A DNA stretch of 64,000 bases from Betaproteobacteria bacterium HGW-Betaproteobacteria-3 (GCA_002842205.1 PHCI01000002.1:368150-432149); one strand, 5' to 3'. Positions 1 through 9,044 are shown, numbered from the stretch's first letter. Notes: generated by a model from the letters alone, not told the origin. Numbers and translations are program-made.

Positions 1-345
1 CACGACAAACTGGCCCGGCACGCCCGGGCCCGGCGCATCACCGACTATTACGAGACCAACTTTGCCATCCACGAGGCGATCATCACCCTGGCCAGCAACC
101 GCTGGCTGGCGCAGGTGATTGGCGACCTGCGCAAGATCCTCAAGCTCGCGCGTCTGCAGCAGCTGCATGCGCCCGGGCGGCTGGAGCAAAGCCTGGCAGA
201 GCATCTGGCGGTGTTCGCGGCGCTCAAGGCGCGTGACCCGGACGGCGCTGAAGTGGCCATGCGAACCCACCTGACGCGCCAGCGTGAGGCCTTGCGCGAG
301 CTGGCCCGCACCCGCAAGATGCAGACCAGCCGTGTGCTGGCCTGA
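1..345 (+). CDS. GntR/FCD-family transcriptional regulator, C-terminal part (probable malonate regulator)
   Basis: The reading frame is open from base 1, so the N-terminal winged-helix DNA-binding domain lies outside the window; 114 codons remain. The visible part is the all-helical FCD ligand-binding domain: a run resembling YYETNFAIHEAI, then SNRWLA, and near the end AMRTHLTRQRE, the usual metal/ligand histidine pattern (H in FHEAI-like and MRTHL-like positions). Malonate loci of proteobacteria usually carry such a regulator (MatR) directly before malonyl-CoA decarboxylase, which starts 54 bases downstream on the same strand. The regulator of malonate use is therefore the likely role; this is inference from context. 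Confidence 0.8.
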   Translation, partial: HDKLARHARARRITDYYETNFAIHEAIITLASNRWLAQVIGDLRKILKLARLQQLHAPGRLEQSLAEHLAVFAALKARDPDGAEVAMRTHLTRQREALRELARTRKMQTSRVLA

Positions 346-398
346 GCGAGTTTGAGCGTCCTGAAACCGCGCCGACAACACCGACGAAGGGCCCCACC

Positions 399-1907
399 GT
401 GAACACCCCCAACTGGATCGGCCGCAGCGTCTCGAAGCTGCTTCCGGCGTCGAAAATTCAGTCTAGTCGGCCGTCAGCCCCCGTCAAATCGTCTTCTTCA
501 GCGATTCAGAATGAAGTGGATGGTGCCCCCCGCAAGGCGCCACCCACGCGCGCCGCCGATCGTGGAGGCCGCACCACCGGCCAACGACTGGCCGCCACCC
601 TGCGCCAGGAAGGTGAGGCCCTGTCGCCGCGCAGGTTGCGCCGCATATTGCAGGATTTGCAGGCCATCATCGACGCCAAGGTCAGCGAGGTGGAGGGCGG
701 GCGGCGCGCCCAGGCCCTGGCGCAGTGGTACCGCAAGGCCAGCCCGGCCGAGCGGCAAGACTGCTGGCGGTTGATGAGCGAGCAGTTCGTCCTCGACCCG
801 CAAAAAGCCCGCGCGGCGCAGGCGCAGTACGCCGCGGCGGTGGGCACCCCGGCTGCGGCGGCCGCCGAGGTGCGGCTGCGCCGCGCCACCGTGTCGCCCC
901 GGCGGCGCCTGCTCCAGCGGTTTTCGGCCATGCCCGACGGCATCCGCTTCCTGGTGAACCTGCGGGCCGAACTGCTGCCCCACCTCAAGGCCACGCAGGC
1001 GCTGGACGCGCTCGATGTCGAGATGGAGTACATGTTCTCCACCTGGTTTGATGTGGGCTTTCTGGCGCTGCGCCGCATCAGTTGGGATTCGCCGGCCTCG
1101 CTGCTGGAAAAGCTCATCCAGTACGAGGCTGTGCACGCCATCCGCAGCTGGGCCGACCTGAAGAACCGGCTGGACAGTGACCGCCGTTGCTACGGGTTTT
1201 TTCATCCCCAACTGCCCGATGAGCCGCTGATCTTTGTCGAGGTGGCCCTGCTGCACGAGATGGCTGGCGGCATCACGCCGCTGCTGGACGAATCGGCCGA
1301 CGCCGACGACCCTCAAAAAGCCACCACCGCAATTTTTTATTCCATCAGCAACACGCAGGCCGGTTTGCGCGGCGTGAGCTTTGGCGACTCGCTGATCAAG
1401 CGGGTGGTGGACGCGCTCAAGGAAGAATTCCCCCGGCTGCGGACCTTTGCCACGCTGTCGCCGATACCCGGCTTGCGGGCCTGGCTCAGCAAGAACCTGG
1501 CGCGTCGCCTGGCGCTGCTCGATGACAAGCGGCGCGCGGCGCTGGCGGTGGAGTTGGGCTGCGACGCGCCCACGCCCGAACAGGTGTTTTCGCGGGCTGA
1601 TCAACCGCTGACGCTGGCGCCGGACTCCGCGGTCCGTCTGCTGCTGATGCAGGGCACCGCGGCCTACCTCGGGCAAGCCATGCAGGAGGGCACGCCGCTG
1701 GATCCGGTGGCGCGTTTTCATCTGGGCAACGGCGCCCGCGTGGAGCGGCTCAACTGGGCAGGCGACCCGTCGCCCAAGGGCCTGAAGCAGTCGTACGGCA
1801 TCATGGTGAACTATCTTTACGATCTCAAACGACTGGACCGGCACCGCGCGCTGCTGACACAGGGCAAGGTGGCCATGTCCGGGGCGGTGGAGGCCCTGCT
1901 GTCGTAA
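399..1907 (+). CDS. matA: Malonyl-CoA decarboxylase
   Basis: 502 residues. It should convert malonyl-CoA to acetyl-CoA and CO2 in the cytoplasm, the second step of malonate catabolism. The first 60 or so residues are low complexity. A helical domain follows (about 65-190) and then the GNAT-like catalytic domain (about 190-500). Family hallmarks are visible: FVEVALLHEMAGG near 279, SISNTQAGLRGVSFG near 315, LSPIPGL with the probable catalytic Ser354, and RFHLGNGA with the probable catalytic His441. The start is GTG at 399; no in-frame ATG is nearer the conserved part. The gene lies between the GntR regulator and an enoyl-CoA hydratase gene, and malonyl-CoA synthetase follows, so substrate activation and decarboxylation are encoded together. 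Confidence 0.93.
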   Translation: MNTPNWIGRSVSKLLPASKIQSSRPSAPVKSSSSAIQNEVDGAPRKAPPTRAADRGGRTTGQRLAATLRQEGEALSPRRLRRILQDLQAIIDAKVSEVEGGRRAQALAQWYRKASPAERQDCWRLMSEQFVLDPQKARAAQAQYAAAVGTPAAAAAEVRLRRATVSPRRRLLQRFSAMPDGIRFLVNLRAELLPHLKATQALDALDVEMEYMFSTWFDVGFLALRRISWDSPASLLEKLIQYEAVHAIRSWADLKNRLDSDRRCYGFFHPQLPDEPLIFVEVALLHEMAGGITPLLDESADADDPQKATTAIFYSISNTQAGLRGVSFGDSLIKRVVDALKEEFPRLRTFATLSPIPGLRAWLSKNLARRLALLDDKRRAALAVELGCDAPTPEQVFSRADQPLTLAPDSAVRLLLMQGTAAYLGQAMQEGTPLDPVARFHLGNGARVERLNWAGDPSPKGLKQSYGIMVNYLYDLKRLDRHRALLTQGKVAMSGAVEALLS

Positions 1908-2075
1908 CATGGTCTCGATGCCGACCGTCGCATTGACACCCTCAAGAAAGCTGGACCTTCATGCCCATGCCGCCCCGTTCCCGGATTGAGCCGCCGCTCT
2001 CGATGTCTGGTGTCGCCGCCCGTGGTGCGCGGCGCCAGGGCCTTGCACGGGCTTGCCCATGGGTCAGGCGCTGAC

Positions 2076-2867
2076 ATGACGGGGCAGGTCCTGTGCACGC
2101 GCGACGGGCCACTGGCGCGCGTGACCCTGTCGCATCCGGGCAAGCTCAACGCCATGTCGCGGGCCATGTGGCGCGAGTTGCAGACGCTGTTCGTCGCCCT
2201 CCAGCATGACGCGACGGTGCGCTGCGTGGTGCTGTGCGGCGAGGGCGGGCATTTCTGCGCCGGGGGCGACATCTCGGAATACCCCGCCTTTCGCTTCCAT
2301 GAGGCCGATCTGCGCGAGTTTCACGAACGCGACGTCTGGGGCGGACTGCAGGCCGTGCTCGATTGCGATGTGCCGGTGCTGGCGCAGATCGACGGCAACT
2401 GCATGGGGGCGGGCGTGGAGATCGCCAGCTGCTGCGACCTGCGCCTGGCCGGCGCATCGGCGCGCTTTGGTGCACCGATCGCGCGGCTGGGGTTCCCGAT
2501 GGCGCCGCGCGAGGCCGCCGTGGTGATGCGGGCCGCAGGGGCCGCCACCGCGGCCGAAATGCTGCTCGCCGCGGCCGTGCTCGACGCCCCCACGATGCTG
2601 CAGCGCGGCTTTGTGCAGCATGTGCTGCCCGACGCCGCGCTGGCCGAAGAGACGCTACGCCTGGCGCGGCAGGTGGCCACCCTGGCGCCCCAGGCGGCGC
2701 GCCTGAACAAGCAGACGATTCGGGCATTGAATCCGCCTTTAGTCCCTGTAAAATGGCCATTGTCTGCTATTGAATCAATACCTTCCGATGCCTATCGCTA
2801 CGCCGACAGTGCCGAGCACCGCGAAGGGATCACGGCGTTTCTTGAAAAACGCCCGCCGGTGTTTTGA
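2076..2867 (+). CDS. Enoyl-CoA hydratase/isomerase family protein carrying an in-frame repeat insertion
   Basis: 263 residues from the ATG at 2076; a TTG 90 bases upstream would add an unconvincing leader. Crotonase fold: the oxyanion-hole motif HFCAGGDI lies near 59-66 and the second loop GNCMGAGVEIAS near 107-118. The C-terminal SAEHREGITAFLEKRPPVF is canonical. Between the conserved LNKQTIRAL and this tail are about 17 residues (roughly 219-235, including PVKWPLSAI) encoded by a copy of the dispersed Comamonadaceae-type repeat (2737-2780). They should form a surface extension before the last helix. Position between matA and matB suggests a side role in malonyl-CoA metabolism, but the actual substrate cannot be read from the sequence. 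Confidence 0.85.
   Translation: MTGQVLCTRDGPLARVTLSHPGKLNAMSRAMWRELQTLFVALQHDATVRCVVLCGEGGHFCAGGDISEYPAFRFHEADLREFHERDVWGGLQAVLDCDVPVLAQIDGNCMGAGVEIASCCDLRLAGASARFGAPIARLGFPMAPREAAVVMRAAGAATAAEMLLAAAVLDAPTMLQRGFVQHVLPDAALAEETLRLARQVATLAPQAARLNKQTIRALNPPLVPVKWPLSAIESIPSDAYRYADSAEHREGITAFLEKRPPVF
2737..2780 (+). repeat. Dispersed repeat family A, copy inside the enoyl-CoA hydratase gene
   Basis: The stretch contains CTTTAGTCCCTGTAAAATGG followed by a CATTGTCTGCTATTGAATCA-like end. It matches the copy at 49141-49180 in the same orientation and the reverse-orientation copies at 6073, 17661 and 56591. It is more AT-rich than the gene around it and stays open in the coding frame. Confidence 0.8.
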
Positions 2868-2922
2868 GTTCTTTGCACGTTCTGCTTCCACCCGGTTTTC
2901 CGACACATCTTTGCCACCGCTC

Positions 2923-4572
2923 ATGCCAAGTCCTTCCAAATCCTCCAACGGCTCCAACGGCTCCAACGGCTCCAACGGCTCCAACGGCTCCAACGCCGCC
3001 AATGCCTCCAATTTGTTCGTGGCCCTGCGCGACGCGTTCCCCGCTGACCTCGACGGCATTGCAATCGAAACCGTCGAAGACGACGGCAGCAGCCTGCGGT
3101 ATTCGTGGCGCGACCTCGACCGCGCCACCGCCATGATCGCCAACCTGTTCGAAGGGCTTGCGCTGCCGCCGGCCTCGCGCATCGCGGTGCAGGTGGAGAA
3201 ATCGGTCGAGGCCGCGATGCTCTACCTGGCCACCCTGCGCGCCGGGCACGTGTTTTTGCCGCTGAACACCGCGTACCAGAGCGCCGAGATCGAATATTTC
3301 ATCGGCAACGCCGAACCGGCGGTGGTGGTGTGCAGCGCCAGGAACTTCGGCTGGGTCAGCAAGATTGCCTTCAAGGCCGGTACGCAAGCCGTGTTCACCC
3401 TGAACGACAACCGCACCGGCAGCCTGCTCGAGCGCGCCGCCCATTGCAGCGACCGCCACACGCCCGCGCCCCGACAGGCCGACGATCTGGCCGCCATCCT
3501 CTACACCAGCGGCACCACCGGGCGCAGCAAGGGCGCGATGCTCACGCACGGCAACCTGCTGTCCAATGCCGTGGTGCTCAAGGACTACTGGGGTTGGACG
3601 GCGACCGGAGGGCCTGGCGGTCGGGGCGATGTGCTGATCCACGCGCTGCCGATCTTTCACGTGCATGGTTTGTTTGTGGCGCTGCATGGGGCGCTGCTCA
3701 ACGGCAGCAAGATGATCTGGCTGTCAAAGTTTGACCCGAAGACCGTGGTGCGCAAACTGCCCGAGGCCACCGTGTTCATGGGTGTGCCCACGCTGTACGT
3801 GCGCCTGCTGGCCGAGCCCGGGTTGACGCGCGACGCCGTGCGCAGCATGCGGCTGTTCATCGCCGGGTCGGCGCCGCTGCTGCTGGAAACCTTCAACCAT
3901 TGGCGCGAGCGCACCGGCCACACCATCCTGGAGCGCTACGGCATGAGTGAGACGGCCATGCTGACCTCCAACCCCTACGGGCCCGATGCCCGCTACGGCC
4001 ACCAGGCCGAGCGGCGCGGCGGCACGGTGGGCTTTGCGCTGCCGGGCGTGCGTCTGCGCGTGCAGGACGACGGCGGGCGTGACCTGCCCGTGGGCGAGAT
4101 CGGCGGCATCCAGGTCCAGGGGCCGAACGTCTTCAAGGGGTACTGGCGCATGCCCGAAAAGACCGCCGAGGAGTTCACCGCCGACGGCTGGTTCAAGACC
4201 GGCGACGTGGGCCAGATCGACGCGCGCGGCTACGTGACCATCGTGGGCCGCAGCAAGGACCTCATCATCAGCGGCGGCTACAACGTGTACCCGGCCGAGA
4301 TCGAGGGCTACATCAACGAACTGCCCGGCGTGGCCGAAAGCGCTGTGGTGGGCGTGCCGCACCCCGATTTCGGCGAAGTGGGGGTGGCCGTGGTGATCGC
4401 CAAACCGGGGGCGATGCTGCAACCCGAGCAGATCGTGGCCGCGCTCAAGTCGAAGCTGGCCAACTTCAAGATTCCGAAAAAATGCTTTGTGGTGCCCGAG
4501 TTGCCGCGCAACACCATGGGCAAGGTGCAGAAAAACCTGCTGCGCGAGCAGCACCAGGCCTTGTTCGTTTGA
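2923..4572 (+). CDS. matB: Malonyl-CoA synthetase / acyl-CoA synthetase of the AMP-forming family
   Basis: 549 residues from the ATG at 2923; the frame stays open upstream to 2770, inside the preceding gene, but that part looks non-coding. The ANL-superfamily motifs are clear: the P-loop-like YTSGTTGRSKGAM near 195, the substrate/adenylate motif ERYGMSETAML near 336-345, GWFKTGDVG, and the C-terminal catalytic lysine in NTMGKVQKN near 533. In this context it should ligate CoA to malonate using ATP, feeding MatA. An unusual N-terminal tract of five Ser-Asn-Gly units precedes the conserved fold. No malonate transporter is seen beside it. A general medium-chain acyl-CoA synthetase remains possible. 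Confidence 0.85.
   Translation: MPSPSKSSNGSNGSNGSNGSNGSNAANASNLFVALRDAFPADLDGIAIETVEDDGSSLRYSWRDLDRATAMIANLFEGLALPPASRIAVQVEKSVEAAMLYLATLRAGHVFLPLNTAYQSAEIEYFIGNAEPAVVVCSARNFGWVSKIAFKAGTQAVFTLNDNRTGSLLERAAHCSDRHTPAPRQADDLAAILYTSGTTGRSKGAMLTHGNLLSNAVVLKDYWGWTATGGPGGRGDVLIHALPIFHVHGLFVALHGALLNGSKMIWLSKFDPKTVVRKLPEATVFMGVPTLYVRLLAEPGLTRDAVRSMRLFIAGSAPLLLETFNHWRERTGHTILERYGMSETAMLTSNPYGPDARYGHQAERRGGTVGFALPGVRLRVQDDGGRDLPVGEIGGIQVQGPNVFKGYWRMPEKTAEEFTADGWFKTGDVGQIDARGYVTIVGRSKDLIISGGYNVYPAEIEGYINELPGVAESAVVGVPHPDFGEVGVAVVIAKPGAMLQPEQIVAALKSKLANFKIPKKCFVVPELPRNTMGKVQKNLLREQHQALFV
2944..2997 (+). repeat. 9-bp tandem repeat (TCCAACGGC) near the start of matB
   Basis: Five exact copies of TCCAACGGC run from 2944 to 2988, followed by a sixth that diverges to TCCAACGCC. 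In frame they encode (Ser-Asn-Gly)5-Ser-Asn-Ala. Slippage in units of nine would change length without a frameshift, so the tract may vary between strains as a flexible linker. Confidence 0.9.
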
Positions 4573-4687
4573 CGGTGCCGGCCGAAGGGGCATCCCTGGC
4601 CGCACAAACGGTTCAACGGGCGCACAATGCCGGGATCTGAAAACGCAGGCGTCCATGAAGACGCCGCACCGGACGAGGAGGGGAACC

Positions 4688-6034
4688 ATGCAACTCACGC
4701 GCCCATTGCCGGCAGCCGGCAGACCCAGCGCATTCGCGGGGCCCCGCAGCGGGCTGGCTGCGGAGTTTGACGCTGTCCGCCACCGCACCCGACAACTGGC
4801 CGAACCCCTGAGCGCCGAGGACTGCCAGGTGCAATCCATGCCGGACGCGAGCCCCGTCAAGTGGCATCTGGCGCACGTGACCTGGTTTTTCGAAACCTTG
4901 GTGCTCGAACGCTTCGAGCCGGGGTTCCGTCCGTTTCATCCGGCTTACCGTGTGCTGTTCAACAGCTATTACAACGCCGTTGGCGCGAAGCATCCGCGAC
5001 CGCAGCGCGGCCAGATCACGCGACCCTCGCTTGCGGAGGTGCTGGCCTGGCGCGCCCAGGTCGACGAGCGCATGGGCGCACTGCTGGCGGGCAAGGTGAC
5101 GCCCGAGATGGCCTCGCTGGTGCTGCTGGGCCTGCAGCATGAACAACAGCACCAGGAGCTGCTGCTCACCGACGTGAAGCACCTGCTGTCGTGCAATCCC
5201 TTGCACCCTGTGTACCGCGCAACCTGGCCGCTGGCGGCCGTGGCCCCCGCGCCGGCAAGCTGGTTGCCCTACCCCGGTGGCGAGGTGGCCATCGGCCATG
5301 CGGGCGACGGCTTTGCGTTTGACAACGAATTGCCGCAGCACGCGCAGCTCCTGGCGCCGTATGCGCTGGGCAACCGGCTGGTCACCCATGGCGAATGGGC
5401 CGACTTCATGGCCGATGGCGGCTACCGTGATCCACGCTGGTGGCTGGCCGCGGGTTGGGACTGGCGGTGCGCGCAAGCCGTGGAAGCGCCGTTGTATTGG
5501 CAGCGCAGTGGCGACGGCGCGTCGGGCGACGACTGGCACAGCTTCACGCTGCACGGTCTGGTGCCGATCGACCGGCACACGCCCATCACCCACGTCAGCT
5601 ACTACGAGGCCGACGCCTTTGCCCGCTGGAAGTCAGCCGCAGACCCGGCATTCGCCGGCGCGCGCCTGCCGACCGAGGCCGAATGGGAGGCTGCCGTAGC
5701 GCCGCAGGCGGCCGCATTGGCGGCCTGCGGCAATTTTGTGGAGTCGGGCGCGCTGCACCCCATGCCGGTGGCCCGCTCCGATGGTGGGCTGGTGCAGGCG
5801 CTGGGCGATGTGTGGGAATGGACGGCGTCGAGCTACAGCCCTTATCCCGGCTACCGGCCCTGGGGCGGTGCCGTCGGTGAGTACAACGGCAAGTTCATGG
5901 TCAACCAGACGGTGCTGCGCGGGGGCTCGTGTGCCACGCCGGTGTCACACATCCGGGCCAGCTACCGCAATTTCTTTCCGACGGACGCGCGTTGGCAGTT
6001 CAGCGGGGTGCGCCTGGCGCGTGATCTGGCTTGA
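4688..6034 (+). CDS. egtB: Ergothioneine biosynthesis sulfoxide synthase EgtB
   Basis: 448 residues; the start at 4688 is set by a strong GAGGAGGGGAA ribosome site just upstream. An N-terminal DinB-like domain supplies iron-binding histidines: HLAHVTWFFE near 60 and HEQQHQE near 151 give the expected three-His pattern. The C-terminal formylglycine-generating-enzyme-like domain (about 195-448) shows GDVWEWTASSYSPYPGY and VLRGGSCATP. EgtB joins trimethylhistidine (hercynine) and a thiol donor with O2 to make a sulfoxide, on the way to ergothioneine. The methyltransferase EgtD is not in the window. Selenoneine synthase SenA belongs to the same fold family and is an alternative that the sequence alone does not exclude. 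Confidence 0.85.
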   Translation: MQLTRPLPAAGRPSAFAGPRSGLAAEFDAVRHRTRQLAEPLSAEDCQVQSMPDASPVKWHLAHVTWFFETLVLERFEPGFRPFHPAYRVLFNSYYNAVGAKHPRPQRGQITRPSLAEVLAWRAQVDERMGALLAGKVTPEMASLVLLGLQHEQQHQELLLTDVKHLLSCNPLHPVYRATWPLAAVAPAPASWLPYPGGEVAIGHAGDGFAFDNELPQHAQLLAPYALGNRLVTHGEWADFMADGGYRDPRWWLAAGWDWRCAQAVEAPLYWQRSGDGASGDDWHSFTLHGLVPIDRHTPITHVSYYEADAFARWKSAADPAFAGARLPTEAEWEAAVAPQAAALAACGNFVESGALHPMPVARSDGGLVQALGDVWEWTASSYSPYPGYRPWGGAVGEYNGKFMVNQTVLRGGSCATPVSHIRASYRNFFPTDARWQFSGVRLARDLA

Positions 6035-6072
6035 GGTCAAGCCCCCCCCGGATGGTTGATGATTACTACCAA

Positions 6073-6125
6073 ATAAGTAGCAAACTATCGCCATTTGACG
6101 GGGGATTAAAGCCGATTTTGTTGAT
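6073..6125 (-). repeat. Dispersed repeat family A, intergenic copy between egtB and usp
   Basis: It reads AAGTAGCAAACTATCGCCAT, then TTTGACGGGGGATTAAAGCC and TTTTGTTGATAAAAT, the reverse orientation of the copies at 2737 and 49141. It fills most of the gap between two convergent genes. Confidence 0.85.
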
Positions 6126-6129
6126 AAAA

Positions 6130-6573
6130 TCAGCGCAGCACCAGCACCGGGATGTGCGAATGCGTGAGCACCTGCTGCGTCTCGCTGCCCAGCAGCAGCC
6201 GCTTGATGCCGCGCCGACCATGTGAGGCCATCACGATCAGGTCGCATTTGTGCTTCTTGGCCGCGGCAATCACGGCTTCGGCCACCAGGTCGGACTTGAC
6301 CGTGACCGCCTTGACCCGCACGCCCTTGCCTTCGCCGGTGGTCTTGATGGCGTCCACGATGGCCTGTGCGTCGTCGGCCCACTGCTTTTCAACCCGGGAG
6401 ACGTCCTGCACCGACAGCGGCAGGCCGCCTTCAAAGTAGCTTTGCGGGTAGCGTGGAATGACTTTCAGCGCCACCAGCTCCGCATCACACAGCCCGGCCA
6501 GGGCGATGCCGCTGGCCACTGCCTTTTTGGACAGCGTCGAGCCATCGGTGGCCACAAGAATCTTTTTGTACAT
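6130..6573 (-). CDS. Universal stress protein, UspA family
   Basis: 147 residues on the minus strand. A good AAAGGAG ribosome site lies seven bases before the ATG. Single Usp domain: the N-terminal ILVATDGS strand-loop, ASHGRRGIKRLLLGSETQ matching the G-2x-G-9x-G-S/T ATP-binding signature near 116-134, and a final strand PVLVLR. It is a soluble cytoplasmic stress protein. It is transcribed divergently from ccoI, and the FNR-type box at 6628-6641 lies 55 bases upstream of its start, so induction at low oxygen is plausible. UspA proteins are often found in FNR/ANR regulons. Confidence 0.93.
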   Translation of the reverse strand: MYKKILVATDGSTLSKKAVASGIALAGLCDAELVALKVIPRYPQSYFEGGLPLSVQDVSRVEKQWADDAQAIVDAIKTTGEGKGVRVKAVTVKSDLVAEAVIAAAKKHKCDLIVMASHGRRGIKRLLLGSETQQVLTHSHIPVLVLR

Positions 6574-6627
6574 GAGAAGCTCCTTTGGGTTGAGGCTTGC
6601 AGATTAGCCCTGATGCGGGTTTGCGCA

Positions 6628-6641
6628 TTGATCCATGTCAA
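6628..6641. promoter_or_regulatory. FNR/ANR-type box between usp and ccoI
   Basis: TTGATCCATGTCAA matches the consensus TTGAT-N4-ATCAA at 9 of 10 fixed positions. It lies between the divergent usp and ccoI genes, and fnr itself is encoded at 14499-15290. It could serve either direction. Confidence 0.8.
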
Positions 6642-6659
6642 GTATTTCACGGCGATTCG

Positions 6660-9044
6660 ATGTACGCTAGCCGCATGCCGCTTTCCGCAACCCGGGCCCT
6701 GCCCGCTGGACCCGATCCCGCGCTCGACGCCGTTGCAGACGCCAGCCGTTTGCGCGTGCTCGACAACGCCACCGAGTGGTCGGCGTTCAGCCGCTCCACG
6801 GGCGGCGGGGAAGGGCGCTGGGAATCCCAGGTGGTGATCGAAGGCATGCACTGCGCCGCCTGCGCCCTCACCATCGAACAGGCGCTGTGCTCGGTGCCTG
6901 GCGTGCTGGCCGCCGAGGTCAATTCAGCCTCCAGGCGCGCCCGCATCACCTGGGCCGACCGCCAGGTCAAACCCTCGCAATGGATGGACGCGGTGCGCCG
7001 CGCCGGGTACCGCGCGCTCCCGGCGGGCGACATCGCTTTGCGCGAACAGCGCCGCAGCGCGCAGCGCCTGGCGTTGTGGCGCTGGCTGGTCGCCGGGTTT
7101 TGCATGATGCAGGTCATGATGTATGCCACCCCGGCGTACTTTGCCGCGCCCGGCGACATGGCGCCCGACATGGTGCAGTTGCTGCGCTGGGCGTCGTGGG
7201 TGCTGACGCTGCCCGTGGTGTTCTTTGCCTGCCGCCCGTTCTTTGAGAACGCGCTGCGCGACGTGCTGCAGCGCCGCGTCAGCATGGACCTGCCGGTGGC
7301 GCTGGGCATGGCCATCACCTTTGTGGTCAGCAGCGCGGCCACCTTCGAGCCCACCGGGCCGCTCGGCCATGAGGTGTATTTCGATTCGCTCACGATGTTC
7401 GTGTTCTTCCTGCTGACCGGACGCTGGCTGGAGGCGCGCTTGCGCGACCGCACCGCCGGCGCGCTGGAGGCCCTGATGAACCGCCTGCCCGACAGCGTGG
7501 AGCGCCGCGCCGCGAGCGGCGAGTTCGAGCGCGTGGCCGTGCGCCGCGTGATGCCGGGTGACACGTTGCGGGTGTTGCCCGGCGAGGCGTTCCCTGCCGA
7601 CGGCACAGTGCTTGAAGGCGAAACCCGGGTCGATGAGGCCCTGCTGACCGGCGAGTCGCAGCCGTTGGCACGCGCTGCCGGCGACGCGGTGATCGCCGGC
7701 AGCCACAACCTGTCGAGTGCCGTGCTGGTGCGCGCGGAGCGCGTCGGGGCCGACACCCGGTTCGCCAGCATCGTGGCGCTGATGGAACACGCCTCGGTCC
7801 ACAAGCCGCAGCTGGTGCTGTTGGTGGACCGGCTGGCCCGTCCCTTTTTGCTGGCCGTGCTGGCCATGGCCGCGCTGGCCGGGCTGATCTGGTGGCCGAT
7901 CGACCCGGGGCGCGCGCTCATGGTGGCGGTGGCGGTGCTGATCGTCACCTGCCCCTGTGCGCTGTCGCTGGCCACGCCGGCGGCCATGCTGGCGTCGGCC
8001 GGGGCGCTGGCGCGGCGCGGCGTTTTGGTGCGGCAGTTGCAGGGGCTCGAAGCGCTGGCGCAGGTGGACACCGTCGTCTTCGACAAGACCGGCACGCTGA
8101 CCGCCGACGGCATGCAGGTGACCCAGGTTCACACCCGGCAGGGCCTGTCCGTCGCCGACGCGCTGGCCATGGCCGCGGCGCTGGCGCAGCATTCCCTGCA
8201 CCCCGTGTCGCGGGCACTTGTGGATGCGGCGAAGGGTGGCGCGACGCCGTTGACCCAAGCATCGTCCGGCTGGTCGGGCCATGGCGTGACCGAAACCCCC
8301 GGCGCTGGCCTGACGGGCGAGGCGCTGGCGCCGCCGCACGATGCGTCCGCGCCAGCCACCCTGCTGCGGCTGGGTTCGGCGGTGCATTGCGGCATCAAGC
8401 CCGCGGCGGGTGGGGCGGCAGATGCCACTGCGCCGGGCGTTGCCGCCGTCTACCTGGCCGATGCGCAAGGCTGGCTCGCCTCGTTTGAACTGGCCGAACA
8501 CGTTCGCCCGCAGGCCGTGGCCACCGTACAGGCGCTGCTCGATGCCGGGGTGCGTGTTGAACTGCTGTCGGGCGACCATGCCGCGGCGGTTCAGCGCGTG
8601 GCCGACGCCGTGGGCATTCGCGTGGCGCGGGGTGACTGCACGCCGCAGGGCAAGCTCGATCACCTGAAAAGCGCGCAACGGGCCGGGCACCGGATTGCCA
8701 TGGTGGGTGACGGCCTCAACGACGGCCCTGTGCTGGCGGGTGCCGATGTGTCGTTTGCCTTTGGCCACGCGGTTGCGCTGGCGCAGAGCAAGGCGGATTT
8801 TGTGGTGATGGGCGACCGCCTCGACCGGGTGGCCCAAACGCTGCTGCAAGCGCGGCGCACCCTTCGGATCGTTCGTCAGAACCTTGCATGGGCGGCCATT
8901 TACAACGCGGTGTGCATCCCGCTGGCGCTGGTGGGGTGGCTGCCGGCATGGCTTGCCGGGTTGGGCATGGCCCTGAGTTCATTGGGGGTGGTGCTGAACG
9001 CTGCGCGCCTGTCGCGCGGCCTTGCGTTCACGGAGAAATGCTGA
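6660..9044 (+). CDS. ccoI: Copper-translocating P-type ATPase of cbb3 oxidase assembly
   Basis: 794 residues from the ATG at 6660 (another ATG is at 6675). One heavy-metal-associated domain with GMHCAACALT near 62; about eight membrane helices; the ion-binding CPC in TCPCALSLATP near 430; the phosphorylation motif DKTGTLT near 475; and the hinge GDGLNDGPVLAGADVS near 682. This is the P1B-type CcoI/FixI exporter. It moves copper across the inner membrane for the CuB site of cytochrome cbb3 oxidase. It overlaps ccoS by one base and precedes the oxidase operon, with an FNR-type box just upstream. Confidence 0.93.
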   Translation: MYASRMPLSATRALPAGPDPALDAVADASRLRVLDNATEWSAFSRSTGGGEGRWESQVVIEGMHCAACALTIEQALCSVPGVLAAEVNSASRRARITWADRQVKPSQWMDAVRRAGYRALPAGDIALREQRRSAQRLALWRWLVAGFCMMQVMMYATPAYFAAPGDMAPDMVQLLRWASWVLTLPVVFFACRPFFENALRDVLQRRVSMDLPVALGMAITFVVSSAATFEPTGPLGHEVYFDSLTMFVFFLLTGRWLEARLRDRTAGALEALMNRLPDSVERRAASGEFERVAVRRVMPGDTLRVLPGEAFPADGTVLEGETRVDEALLTGESQPLARAAGDAVIAGSHNLSSAVLVRAERVGADTRFASIVALMEHASVHKPQLVLLVDRLARPFLLAVLAMAALAGLIWWPIDPGRALMVAVAVLIVTCPCALSLATPAAMLASAGALARRGVLVRQLQGLEALAQVDTVVFDKTGTLTADGMQVTQVHTRQGLSVADALAMAAALAQHSLHPVSRALVDAAKGGATPLTQASSGWSGHGVTETPGAGLTGEALAPPHDASAPATLLRLGSAVHCGIKPAAGGAADATAPGVAAVYLADAQGWLASFELAEHVRPQAVATVQALLDAGVRVELLSGDHAAAVQRVADAVGIRVARGDCTPQGKLDHLKSAQRAGHRIAMVGDGLNDGPVLAGADVSFAFGHAVALAQSKADFVVMGDRLDRVAQTLLQARRTLRIVRQNLAWAAIYNAVCIPLALVGWLPAWLAGLGMALSSLGVVLNAARLSRGLAFTEKC

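Noticed and set aside
498..1910. Long minus-strand open frame opposite malonyl-CoA decarboxylase
   Set aside because: High-GC codon bias leaves open frames on the opposite strand; the plus-strand frame has all family motifs and the minus-strand translation has none.
1986..2075. TTG-started extension of the first enoyl-CoA hydratase
   Set aside because: The leader is Arg/Ser rich, not conserved-looking, and an ATG at 2076 begins right before the fold.
6043..6050. Run of C after egtB
   Set aside because: Eight bases only, part of the gene end and repeat boundary; no function suggested.
6924..8849. 641-codon minus-strand frame opposite ccoI
   Set aside because: His- and Gln-rich translation with no recognisable domain, exactly mirrored by a P-type ATPase on the plus strand.
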